Of a stretch of DNA of 5,104 nucleotides, positions 1 to 5,104 are shown piece after piece. Source of the DNA: a bacterium (lineage in GTDB: Bacteria > Desulfobacterota > Binatia > UBA12015); the NCBI GenBank assembly GCA_018970825.1, contig JAGWVP010000260.1:1-5104 (forward strand). Direction: 5' to 3'. Below the pieces are notes generated by a model. That model made no database searches. It was given only the letters and a program-made list of their open reading frames with translations, and was not told the DNA's origin. The position numbers and the translations under genes were made by a program. How positions within the stretch are numbered: position 1 is the first letter of the stretch; the number at the start of each line of letters is the position of its first letter.

Positions 1-737
1 GCCGCCTGCGCGACCGCGTCGACGTGCCCGTGCTCGCTTCGCTGAACGGCACGACGCCCGGCGGATGGACCGGTTACGCGCGGGAGCTCGAGGCGGGCGG
101 AGCGAGCGCGCTCGAACTGAACCTCTACGAAGTGCCGACCTCCGCCGACGAGTCGGGCGCGCAGGCCGAGGATCGGCAGGTCGAGGTCGTCACCTCGGTG
201 GTCGGCTCGGTCCGCATCCCCGTCACCGCCAAGATCTCGCCCTTCTATGCCTCGGTCCCCGCCTTCGTCCGCCGCCTCGAGCGCGCCGGAGTGCGCGGGG
301 TCACGGTGTTCAACCGCTTCTACCAGCCCGACATCGATCTCGACGCCCTCGACGTCGACCGCCGCCTCCTGCCCTCGACGGCGGCCGAGCTTCCGTTGCG
401 CCTGCATGCGCTCGCGATCCTCTCTCCCGCGACCACGCTCTCGCTCGGCTGCACCGGCGGCGTGCACTCGGGGGAGGACGCGGCGAAGGCGATCCTCGCG
501 GGTGCCCACGTCGTGCAGGTGGCGACGGCACTTCTGACCCACGGCCCGCGGCACGTCGCGGCGATCCGGGAGCGGCTCGCCGCCTGGCTCGACGAGAAGG
601 GTTACCGGTCGAGCGCGGAGGCCCGCGGCGTGCTCGACGCGAGCACCGCACCCGACCCGCACGCGTGGGCCCGCCTGAACTATGCGCGGATGCTCGACGG
701 CTGGCGCTCCAGGGACGACTGGCGCCGGCTGCCCTGA
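1..737 (+). CDS. Dihydroorotate dehydrogenase-like FMN protein, 5'-truncated by window edge
   Basis: This is the C-terminal 244 residues of a TIM-barrel flavoprotein of the dihydroorotate dehydrogenase-like family, whose members are usually about 330 residues long. The first complete codon is at position 3. Numbering from there, the visible family features are ASLNG (12-16), LELNLY (37-42), a KISP strand with the FMN-contacting lysine (77-80), the signature NRFYQPDID (104-112) and a phosphate-binding end of the barrel, GCTGGVHSGEDA followed by AGAHVVQVATAL (149-177). A GTG at position 24 could be read as a start, but RLRDRVD just before it continues the expected family sequence in frame, so the true start lies left of the window. 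The protein should be cytoplasmic and bind FMN. The NRFYQPDID type is the 'dihydroorotate dehydrogenase-like' branch, so a role in pyrimidine synthesis is not assured and the substrate is unknown. The part that would carry the catalytic base is not reliably visible. The next gene starts 193 bases downstream, so co-transcription is uncertain. Confidence 0.9.
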   Translation, partial: RLRDRVDVPVLASLNGTTPGGWTGYARELEAGGASALELNLYEVPTSADESGAQAEDRQVEVVTSVVGSVRIPVTAKISPFYASVPAFVRRLERAGVRGVTVFNRFYQPDIDLDALDVDRRLLPSTAAELPLRLHALAILSPATTLSLGCTGGVHSGEDAAKAILAGAHVVQVATALLTHGPRHVAAIRERLAAWLDEKGYRSSAEARGVLDASTAPDPHAWARLNYARMLDGWRSRDDWRRLP

Positions 738-880
738 CCGGGGCCGAGGCTCGCGGGCGCGGACGCGCGGCTGCGGTGCTCGCGCACCCCGTTTGCCGGA
801 GGGCCGGCGGGCGCGCCGTCGCGGGCCCGGGAGAGCGTCGAGTGCCCCCTCCCCGCGGATCGCTGGCACCCGCTCGACCG

Positions 881-886
881 TACGCT
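881..886 (+). promoter_or_regulatory. Possible -10 element for the ABC-F gene
   Basis: TACGCT matches the three most conserved positions of the sigma-70 -10 box (T1, A2, T6). Transcription would start near 892-894, at the left edge of the 893-910 palindrome. No recognisable -35 lies 16-18 bases upstream, so this is weak. The rest of 738-880 holds only short, weak GC-rich inverted repeats (for example 775-788 and 795-808). Confidence 0.2.
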
Positions 887-892
887 AGGAGA

Positions 893-910
893 CGGTGCGG
901 GCCCGCACCG
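893..910. repeat. Perfect 18-bp palindrome in the ABC-F leader
   Basis: The 18 bases CGGTGCGGGCCCGCACCG are identical to their reverse complement. As RNA they can fold into a 7-bp stem with a GGCC loop. The palindrome ends 10 bases before the Shine-Dalgarno sequence and 20 bases before the preferred start codon. Its position would suit a repressor operator over the transcription start or a 5' leader hairpin. High GC content makes chance palindromes more common than usual, so function is inferred only. Confidence 0.5.
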
Positions 911-920
911 GCGCGGCACC

Positions 921-924
921 GGAG
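921..924 (+). promoter_or_regulatory. Ribosome-binding site deciding the ABC-F start at GTG 931
   Basis: GGAG lies 6 bases before GTG 931, a normal spacing. The competing upstream GTG at 895 has AGGAGA (887-892) only 2 bases away, too close for efficient initiation, and it sits inside the palindrome. The 931 start also gives the usual ABC-F N-terminus (V/M-IRLDSISK). Confidence 0.6.
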
Positions 925-930
925 CACCAC

Positions 931-2553
931 GTGATCCGCCTCGACTCGATCAGCAAGCGCCACGGCCGCCGCATCCTCCTGCTCGAGTCCTCCGCGGTCC
1001 TGAACCGCGGCGAGAAGGCGGCCCTGGTCGGCCCCAACGGCGCGGGCAAGACGACGATCTTCCGCCTCGTCACGCGCGAGGAGCAGCCCGACGACGGCCA
1101 GGTCTCGATCGATCGAGGCGTGACGGTCGGCTACTTCAGCCAGGACGTCGGCGAGATGGCGGGCAAGTCGGTCGTCGCCGAGACGATGGACGGCGCGGGA
1201 CCGGTGTCGGCGATCGTCGGCGAGATGCGGGAACTCGAGCAGGCGCTCGCCGATCCCGACCGGGCCGACGAAATGGACGCCCTGCTCGAGCGTCTCGGCG
1301 CGGCCCAGACGCGCTTCGAGGAACTCGACGGCTGGGCGCTCGACAGCCGCGCGCGCGAGATCCTGGCCGGGCTCGGGTTCGCGCAGGACGTGATGGACGC
1401 GGACGTCGCGACGCTCTCGGGCGGCTGGAAGATGCGGGTCGCCCTCGCGCGCATCCTGCTCCAGCGTCCGGACGTCCTGCTGCTCGACGAGCCGACGAAC
1501 CACCTCGACATCGAGTCGATCCTCTGGCTCGAGTCGCACCTGGCGCGTTTCGAGGGAGCCCTGCTGGTCACCTCCCACGACCGGGAGTTCCTGAACCGCG
1601 TGGTCTCCAAGGTGATCGAGATCGACGGCGGCGAACTCGTCTCGTACTCGGGGGACTTCGACTTCTACGAGCAGCAGCGCGCGCTCGCGGAGCGGCAGGC
1701 CGCGGCACAGTACGAGCGCCAGCAGGCGATGCTCGCGAAGGAGATGCGCTTCATCGAGCGCTTCAAGGCGCAGGCGGCGAAGGCGGCTCAAGTGCAGTCG
1801 CGGGTGAAGAAGCTCGACAAGATCGAGAAGCTGGAGCCCCCCGCGCGACGGCAGAAGCTCCGCTTCGACTTCCCCGCCGCGCCGCGCTCCGGCGACGACG
1901 TCGTCCGGATGGACCGCGTGACGAAGGCCTGGGGGACGCGGGTCGTGCACGACGGGCTCGACCTCGCGATCCGCCGCCGGGAGCGCTGGTGCGTCATGGG
2001 CGTGAACGGCGCCGGCAAGTCGACGCTGCTGAAGCTCGTCGCCGGGGCGGCGGAGCCGGACGCGGGCTCCGTCCAGGTCGGCCAGAGCGTCAAGCTCGGC
2101 TACTTCGCCCAGCATTCGATGGAACTGCTCGACCCGGCGCAGAACGTCTGGGAGACGGTGCAGACCGCGTTCCCGCTCGCGTCGGTGGGCTCGTTGCGCA
2201 CGCTGCTCGGCGTGTTCGGGTTTCCGGGCGACGACGTCGAGAAGCCCTGCCGGGTCCTCTCCGGCGGCGAAAAGGCGCGCCTCGTGCTCGCCCGCATGCT
2301 CTACGACCCGCCGAACTTCCTCGTCCTCGACGAACCGACGAACCACCTCGACCTCGACACGAAGCAGATGCTCGTCGAGGCTCTCGACGGGTACGAGGGC
2401 ACGATGCTCTTCGTGTCCCACGACCGGCGGTTCCTCGCGTCCCTGTCGAACCGCGTGCTCGAGCTCGGACCGGACGGGGCGCACGTCTACGCGGGAGGCT
2501 ACCGCGAGTACGTCGCGCAGAGCGGGCACGAGGCACCGGGCGTCCGGGCCTGA
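931..2553 (+). CDS. ABC-F family ATPase (YbiT-like ribosome-associated translation factor)
   Basis: This 540-residue protein has two ABC ATPase domains and no membrane segment, the mark of ABC-F proteins, which act on the ribosome instead of transporting. Domain 1 has Walker A GPNGAGKTT (34-42), Q71, signature LSGGW (162-166), Walker B LLLDEP with catalytic E187, and switch H216. Domain 2 has Walker A GVNGAGKST (357-365), Q394, signature LSGGEK (443-448), catalytic E468 and H497. Between them, residues about 241-310 form a helical linker rich in Lys, Arg and Gln, the part that in this family reaches the peptidyl-tRNA site. All catalytic residues are intact. The length and the C-terminal SHDRRFLASLSNRVLEL followed by GGYREY resemble YbiT (about 530 residues). 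There is no C-terminal extension like that of Uup. Antibiotic-resistance ABC-F proteins share this layout, and sequence reading alone does not separate a housekeeping from a protective role. An alternative GTG start at 895 would add 12 residues (RARTGAAPEHH type) that do not look conserved. Confidence 0.95.
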   Translation: MIRLDSISKRHGRRILLLESSAVLNRGEKAALVGPNGAGKTTIFRLVTREEQPDDGQVSIDRGVTVGYFSQDVGEMAGKSVVAETMDGAGPVSAIVGEMRELEQALADPDRADEMDALLERLGAAQTRFEELDGWALDSRAREILAGLGFAQDVMDADVATLSGGWKMRVALARILLQRPDVLLLDEPTNHLDIESILWLESHLARFEGALLVTSHDREFLNRVVSKVIEIDGGELVSYSGDFDFYEQQRALAERQAAAQYERQQAMLAKEMRFIERFKAQAAKAAQVQSRVKKLDKIEKLEPPARRQKLRFDFPAAPRSGDDVVRMDRVTKAWGTRVVHDGLDLAIRRRERWCVMGVNGAGKSTLLKLVAGAAEPDAGSVQVGQSVKLGYFAQHSMELLDPAQNVWETVQTAFPLASVGSLRTLLGVFGFPGDDVEKPCRVLSGGEKARLVLARMLYDPPNFLVLDEPTNHLDLDTKQMLVEALDGYEGTMLFVSHDRRFLASLSNRVLELGPDGAHVYAGGYREYVAQSGHEAPGVRA

Positions 2554-2554
2554 C

Positions 2555-2578
2555 GCCCCGGCCACGGCGGGCCGGGGC
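2555..2578 (+). terminator. Hairpin directly after the ABC-F stop, probable terminator
   Basis: GCCCCGGCC (2555-2563) and GGCCGGGGC (2570-2578) form a perfect 9-bp stem with a 6-base loop, starting two bases after the TGA stop at 2551-2553. No T tract follows (ATCCGGG comes next), so it is not a textbook intrinsic terminator. It may stop polymerase by stem strength alone or protect the mRNA 3' end. Confidence 0.5.
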
Positions 2579-2596
2579 ATCCGGGAGAGCGCGGCA

Positions 2597-2629
2597 CGAC
2601 CGTCCCGGGCCGAATGCCCCGGGCGGTCG
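2597..2629 (+). repeat. Second hairpin, 12 bp with one bulged base
   Basis: CGACCG (2597-2602) pairs with CGGTCG (2624-2629). After a bulged T at 2603, CCCGGG (2604-2609) pairs with CCCGGG (2618-2623), leaving an 8-base loop. It lies 18 bases after the first hairpin. It could be a backup terminator or part of a structured 3' region. No T tract follows. Confidence 0.4.
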
Positions 2630-2635
2630 CGTCGC

Positions 2636-2659
2636 GACTTCCCCGGCCGGCGGGAAGTC
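2636..2659 (+). repeat. Third hairpin, perfect 8-bp stem
   Basis: GACTTCCC (2636-2643) and GGGAAGTC (2652-2659) are perfect inverted repeats around an 8-base CGGCCGGC loop. The stem contains four A-T pairs, unlike the pure GC stems nearby, so it is less easily explained by base composition alone. It is followed by CCGTTCCGTCC rather than a T run. It lies 56 bases before the candidate promoter of the next gene. Confidence 0.45.
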
Positions 2660-2715
2660 CCGTTCCGTCCGCAGAGCGTGGAGCTCGTCCCGTCTCCGTG
2701 CCCGCCCGAAGGCGC

Positions 2716-2745
2716 TTGATCGGGACCGGGGACTCCTGCTCTACA
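2716..2745 (+). promoter_or_regulatory. Possible sigma-70-like promoter of the secreted-protein gene
   Basis: TTGATC at 2716-2721 matches four of six -35 positions. TCTACA at 2740-2745, after an 18-base spacer, matches three of six -10 positions. Transcription would start near 2752, giving a short leader before the Shine-Dalgarno at 2761. Both boxes are weak and the -10 lacks the key A2, so treat this as a candidate only. Confidence 0.25.
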
Positions 2746-2760
2746 CCTCGGCCGAACCCG

Positions 2761-2766
2761 AGGAGG
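2761..2766 (+). promoter_or_regulatory. Strong Shine-Dalgarno for the secreted-protein gene
   Basis: AGGAGG is a full-strength ribosome-binding site, 5 bases before ATG 2772 and 8 bases before ATG 2775. Either ATG could be the start; they differ by one methionine. Confidence 0.75.
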
Positions 2767-2771
2767 CCACG

Positions 2772-3560
2772 ATGATGCCGCGCACGCCGTCCGTCCGAAA
2801 CGTCTTCGCGCTCGTCGCCCTGCTGCTGCCGACCGGCGTCGCCGTGGCGACCCCGCTGCCGGCGCCGTTCACCGGCGGAAACGTGCCCGCGAACGCGGCC
2901 GTCCTGAAGACCGAGCAATTCATCATGAAGACGATCGCGAAGGCCTTCGGCGCGGGCCAGTCGTGCTTCACCAGGGGCGCGACGAACGTGTTCAAGGGGC
3001 GCGCGGGGACCGCCGGCGACGGCGGCGCACAGGCCTGCGTGTCGGATCCCGACAAGGGCGTCGCCTCGAAGGCGCAGGGTCTCGTCATCGGGCTCTACCC
3101 GACGTTCCCGGCCTCGGTGCAGAACTGCCTGCTCGCGAACGTCGGCGTCCTGACCGGGCTCCAGTCTCGGACCTCGGGACTCCTGCCGCGAGCGTTCTGC
3201 GCGGGCACGACCGATCTTCCCGCGGCTTACGGAACCGGCGCGAAGTTGCCCGACGACAAGACGACGCTGCAGGCCGAGGTGAAGGCGATCTCGATCTTCG
3301 GCAAGGCCGGCGCCGCGGTGCAGAAGTGCATCGACAAGGCGGTGCAGGCGCTCGCGAAGGGCGAGGGCGGCGACGGCGGGGTGACGGCGTGCACCGATGC
3401 CGCGCGTGCGAAGGGCGAAGCGGAGTTCGAGAAGCTCCGCACGAAGACGGGTGGGTCGCCCGCCTGCATCTTCGACGGTTCGACCAAGGACGAGGCGATC
3501 GCGGCGTTCCGCGATCTCATGTTCACGCTCACCGGCGCCGTCTACTGCGCGGCGGACTGA
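2772..3560 (+). CDS. Secreted eight-cysteine protein with internal duplication, function unknown
   Basis: This 262-residue protein belongs to no family I can name. Residues 1-26 are a clear Sec signal peptide: Arg at 4 and 9, a hydrophobic core VFALVALLLP, and a likely cleavage after AVA at 26. The mature part is rich in Lys and Ala and has eight cysteines (65, 89, 119, 143, 186, 207, 232, 259). They fall into two diverged repeats of four, about residues 57-145 and 178-261. The clearest shared piece is GDGGAQAC (82-89) against GDGGVTAC (200-207). There is no CxxCH haem motif, no CxxC pair, no membrane segment after the signal peptide and no sortase or C-terminal anchor. The even count and spacing suggest disulfide bonds formed in the periplasm or outside the cell, but this is inference. 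From memory, similar Lys/Cys-patterned secreted proteins occur in large families in Candidatus Binatia genomes. The strong AGGAGG site supports the start. The gene is flanked by hairpins on both sides, so it is probably transcribed alone. Confidence 0.85.
   Translation: MMPRTPSVRNVFALVALLLPTGVAVATPLPAPFTGGNVPANAAVLKTEQFIMKTIAKAFGAGQSCFTRGATNVFKGRAGTAGDGGAQACVSDPDKGVASKAQGLVIGLYPTFPASVQNCLLANVGVLTGLQSRTSGLLPRAFCAGTTDLPAAYGTGAKLPDDKTTLQAEVKAISIFGKAGAAVQKCIDKAVQALAKGEGGDGGVTACTDAARAKGEAEFEKLRTKTGGSPACIFDGSTKDEAIAAFRDLMFTLTGAVYCAAD
2940..3554 (+). repeat. Two diverged four-cysteine units within the secreted protein
   Basis: Unit 1 covers about 2940-3206 and unit 2 about 3303-3554. Gaps between successive cysteines are 24, 30 and 24 residues in unit 1 and 21, 25 and 27 in unit 2. 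GDGGxxAC precedes the second cysteine of each. Shared surroundings include FGxGxxxxxC / FGKAGAAVQKC before cysteine 1 and a hydrophobic stretch before cysteine 4. The DNA has diverged, so the duplication is old. Confidence 0.6.
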
Positions 3561-3561
3561 C

Positions 3562-3577
3562 GGCCCGGATCCGGGCC
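3562..3577. repeat. 16-bp palindrome right after the secreted-protein stop
   Basis: GGCCCGGATCCGGGCC is a perfect palindrome starting two bases after the TGA stop. As RNA it gives a 6-bp stem with a GATC loop, and nearby CCCGGGC (3581-3587) offers alternative pairing. It may be a 3'-end hairpin. The base composition of this spot is nearly pure GC, so chance is a fair alternative. Confidence 0.35.
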
Positions 3578-3619
3578 CGGCCCGGGCACCCGGCCGCCGC
3601 CCCGCCGCCGAACGATTCC

Positions 3620-3653
3620 CCGCCGCGATCGGCCCGGGCGCCGATCGTGGCGG
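3620..3653 (+). terminator. Long hairpin, probable terminator between secreted-protein and oxidase genes
   Basis: Bases 3620-3633 pair with 3640-3653 in a 14-bp stem with a 6-base loop (CCGGGC). The only non-Watson-Crick pair is G3625-T3648, which is a stable G-U in + strand RNA but an A-C mismatch in RNA from the other strand. That favours a role on + strand transcripts. The inner 8 bp (CGATCGGC / GCCGATCG) are perfect. No T tract follows. Downstream, 3654-3735 has no convincing promoter. Confidence 0.5.
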
Positions 3654-3737
3654 TCTGGGCGCGCCCGCCTCGTTCTTGGCGCAGCCTGCTGCATGCGGTA
3701 GGTCCTCGGGCTCGCGGCCGTCCAGCGGTGCCGCGGA

Positions 3738-3742
3738 AAGGA
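3738..3742 (+). promoter_or_regulatory. Shine-Dalgarno of the multicopper oxidase gene
   Basis: AAGGA lies 5 bases before ATG 3748 and supports that start, which also opens directly into a lipoprotein signal peptide. Confidence 0.6.
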
Positions 3743-3747
3743 CCGCC

Positions 3748-5104
3748 ATGCGCCCCGCCCGGATCTCGTCCCTTCTCCCCGCGCTGCTCCTCGCCGCCGC
3801 GGGTTGCGACGACGTGAGCTCCCCGCCGGGGGCGGTCGAGACCTTCCGCAATCCGCGCGTGATCGACAGCCGCGACGGCGTGCTCGACGCGACGCTGCGG
3901 ATCGAGAGCGCGACCCGCGAGATCGCGGGCCAGACCTACGCATTCCCCGCTCTCTACGACGGGGAGTACATGCCGCCGGTGCTCCACGTGAACCCGGGCG
4001 ACGTGGTCCGGCTCGACGTCGACAACCGGTCGCGCGAGGACACCAACGTCCACTACCACGGCTTCAACGTGTCGCCCCTGCCGGGCGGCGACGACGTCTA
4101 CCTCACGATCGGTGCGGAGACCTCGTACCGCTACGACATGCCGATCCCGGCGGACCACCCGCAGGGGCTCTTCTGGTACCACCCGCACTTCCACCCGCTC
4201 GTGAACCACCAGATCGCGGGCGGGCTCTCGGGCGGACTCGTCGTCGGCGACATCCTGGCACCCTTCCCCGAGCTTCACGGGATTCCCGAGCGCTTCCTCC
4301 TGCTGAAGGACATCAAGGATCCGGTCGACGGCCTCCCGCCGCCGGATCCCGATCCGACCGGCGCGACCAACCGCACCATCAACGGAATCTTCCAGCCGAC
4401 GATGGCGATGCGTCCGGGCGGGCTCGAGTTCTGGCGCATCGGCAACATCGGCGCGAACATCTACTACGAGCTGACGCTCGGCGGGCAGCCGTTCTGGATC
4501 CTCGCGCAGGACGGCAACCTGCAGACCGCCCCGCGACAGGTCGACACGCTGATCCTTCCGCCGGGCAAGCGCCTCGAGGTCCTGGTCTACGGCCCGCCCG
4601 CGGGGAGCTGGCAGCTGGTCGCGCTCGCGCACGACACCGGACCGGCGGGAGACGACTACCCCGAGCAGCTCATGGCGACCGTCGAGTCCGCGGGAGGCCC
4701 GGTGGCGCCGATCGCGATCCCCGCGCAGCTCGCGGAAGTGGCGGACCTGCGTGGGGAGCCGATCGACGAGGACCGGACCTTCGTCTTCACCGATCCGGGC
4801 CAGCCCGGCGGCAATCCGGAACTCTTCACGATCAACGGCCGGGTGTTCGACGAGTCCTGCGTCGACACCCTCGTGCCGCTCGGGAACGTCGAGCGCTGGA
4901 CGATCCTGAACCAGGCCCAGGAAGAGCACGTCTTCCACATCCACCAGACCGACTTCCAGGTCGTCGTCCGGGACGGTGTCGAGGTGCCCTTCTACGGCTA
5001 CCAGGACACGGTGAACCTCCCCTCGGCGACCGTGGACGCATCGACCGGCGAACTGGTCCCGAGCCGGACCGTCGTCATCATCCCGTTCACGAATCCCGTG
5101 ATCG
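3748..5104 (+). CDS. Lipoprotein multicopper oxidase, 3' end beyond window
   Basis: The frame stays open from ATG 3748 to the right edge, giving 452 residues. Residues 1-19 are a lipoprotein signal peptide with lipobox AAGC; Cys20 would be lipid-modified, followed by Asp-Asp. The body is a cupredoxin-type multicopper oxidase. Motif 1 is HYHG (H102, H104). Motif 2 is WYHPHFH (H145, H147, with H149 extra). Motif 3 is HVFHIH (H394, H397, H399), which supplies type 1, type 2 and type 3 copper ligands. The fourth motif, HCHxxxH, with the Cys-His electron path, should lie shortly after IIPFTNPVI at the edge. Full length is probably about 490-500 residues. The layout is an N-terminal cupredoxin domain (about 60-170), a middle domain (about 180-315) and a C-terminal domain (from about 340). 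Such enzymes oxidise phenols or metal ions such as Cu(I), Mn(II) or Fe(II) while reducing oxygen to water. The substrate here cannot be read from sequence. No Met-rich copper-tolerance segment is visible. Expected location is anchored in the envelope, periplasmic side or outer surface. Confidence 0.92.
   Translation, partial: MRPARISSLLPALLLAAAGCDDVSSPPGAVETFRNPRVIDSRDGVLDATLRIESATREIAGQTYAFPALYDGEYMPPVLHVNPGDVVRLDVDNRSREDTNVHYHGFNVSPLPGGDDVYLTIGAETSYRYDMPIPADHPQGLFWYHPHFHPLVNHQIAGGLSGGLVVGDILAPFPELHGIPERFLLLKDIKDPVDGLPPPDPDPTGATNRTINGIFQPTMAMRPGGLEFWRIGNIGANIYYELTLGGQPFWILAQDGNLQTAPRQVDTLILPPGKRLEVLVYGPPAGSWQLVALAHDTGPAGDDYPEQLMATVESAGGPVAPIAIPAQLAEVADLRGEPIDEDRTFVFTDPGQPGGNPELFTINGRVFDESCVDTLVPLGNVERWTILNQAQEEHVFHIHQTDFQVVVRDGVEVPFYGYQDTVNLPSATVDASTGELVPSRTVVIIPFTNPVI

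Noticed and set aside
65..934. Alternative + strand frame overlapping the DHOD-like gene
   Set aside because: Its product is Arg/Ala-rich without motifs, while the overlapping frame matches the DHOD-like family throughout.
310..2580. Very long open frame on the - strand (756 codons) across the DHOD-like and ABC-F genes
   Set aside because: It is antisense to two genes with intact conserved motifs. Its translation is low-complexity, rich in Arg, Ala, Glu and Val with no recognisable domain, as expected in GC-rich DNA where stop codons are rare.
1989..2771. In-frame extension of the secreted-protein frame far upstream into the ABC-F gene
   Set aside because: The extended part is Arg-rich out-of-frame ABC-F sequence. 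The AGGAGG site and signal peptide fix the start at 2772 or 2775.
2964..3551. Cysteines of the secreted protein as haem c sites
   Set aside because: None is in a CxxCH motif; all are single cysteines 21-43 residues apart.
3676..3693. TTGGCG followed by TGCTGCA, resembling a sigma-54 promoter upstream of the oxidase
   Set aside because: The GG and GC elements are separated by 11 bases instead of the strict 10, and the GC element lacks its preceding TT. A sigma-70 reading with TAGGTC at 3699-3704 is also poor.
3529..4944. Long - strand open frames opposite the multicopper oxidase and the secreted-protein end
   Set aside because: The + strand carries the copper-ligand motifs and ribosome-binding site. 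The - strand products show only composition-driven Arg/Asp/Val-rich sequence.

Overview
The window is a GC-rich bacterial segment (by eye roughly 70 % G+C). Third codon positions are strongly biased to G or C, and GTG is used as a start. All four genes read left to right on the + strand. Nothing here is an RNA gene, a CRISPR array or a mobile element. The organism cannot be named with certainty. The high GC, the lipoprotein multicopper oxidase and a secreted Lys/Cys-patterned protein of unknown family would fit a large-genome lineage such as Candidatus Binatia/Binatota or the former Deltaproteobacteria. That placement rests on memory of similar proteins and is tentative.

Layout. (1) 1-737: the C-terminal two thirds to three quarters of a dihydroorotate-dehydrogenase-like FMN protein, cut by the left edge. 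(2) 738-930: a leader holding a perfect 18-bp palindrome (893-910). (3) 931-2553: a complete two-domain ABC-F ATPase (YbiT-like), a ribosome-associated translation factor. Its best start is GTG 931, not the longer GTG 895. (4) 2554-2771: three successive hairpins, the first beginning two bases after the ABC-F stop, then a weak promoter and a strong ribosome-binding site. (5) 2772-3560: a secreted protein of unrecognised family built from two diverged copies of a four-cysteine unit. (6) 3561-3747: a 16-bp palindrome directly after the stop and a 14-bp-stem hairpin that probably ends transcription. (7) 3748 to the right edge: a lipoprotein multicopper oxidase with three of its four copper-ligand motifs visible. 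The fourth lies beyond the window.

How the genes relate. Hairpins follow each complete gene, every complete gene has its own Shine-Dalgarno sequence, and the gaps are 187-218 bases. The four genes therefore look like separate transcription units rather than one operon. The first two encode cytoplasmic proteins. The last two encode exported proteins and could share an envelope role, but the sequence does not prove this. The least explained item is the duplicated eight-cysteine secreted protein. No clearly new multi-gene system is visible.
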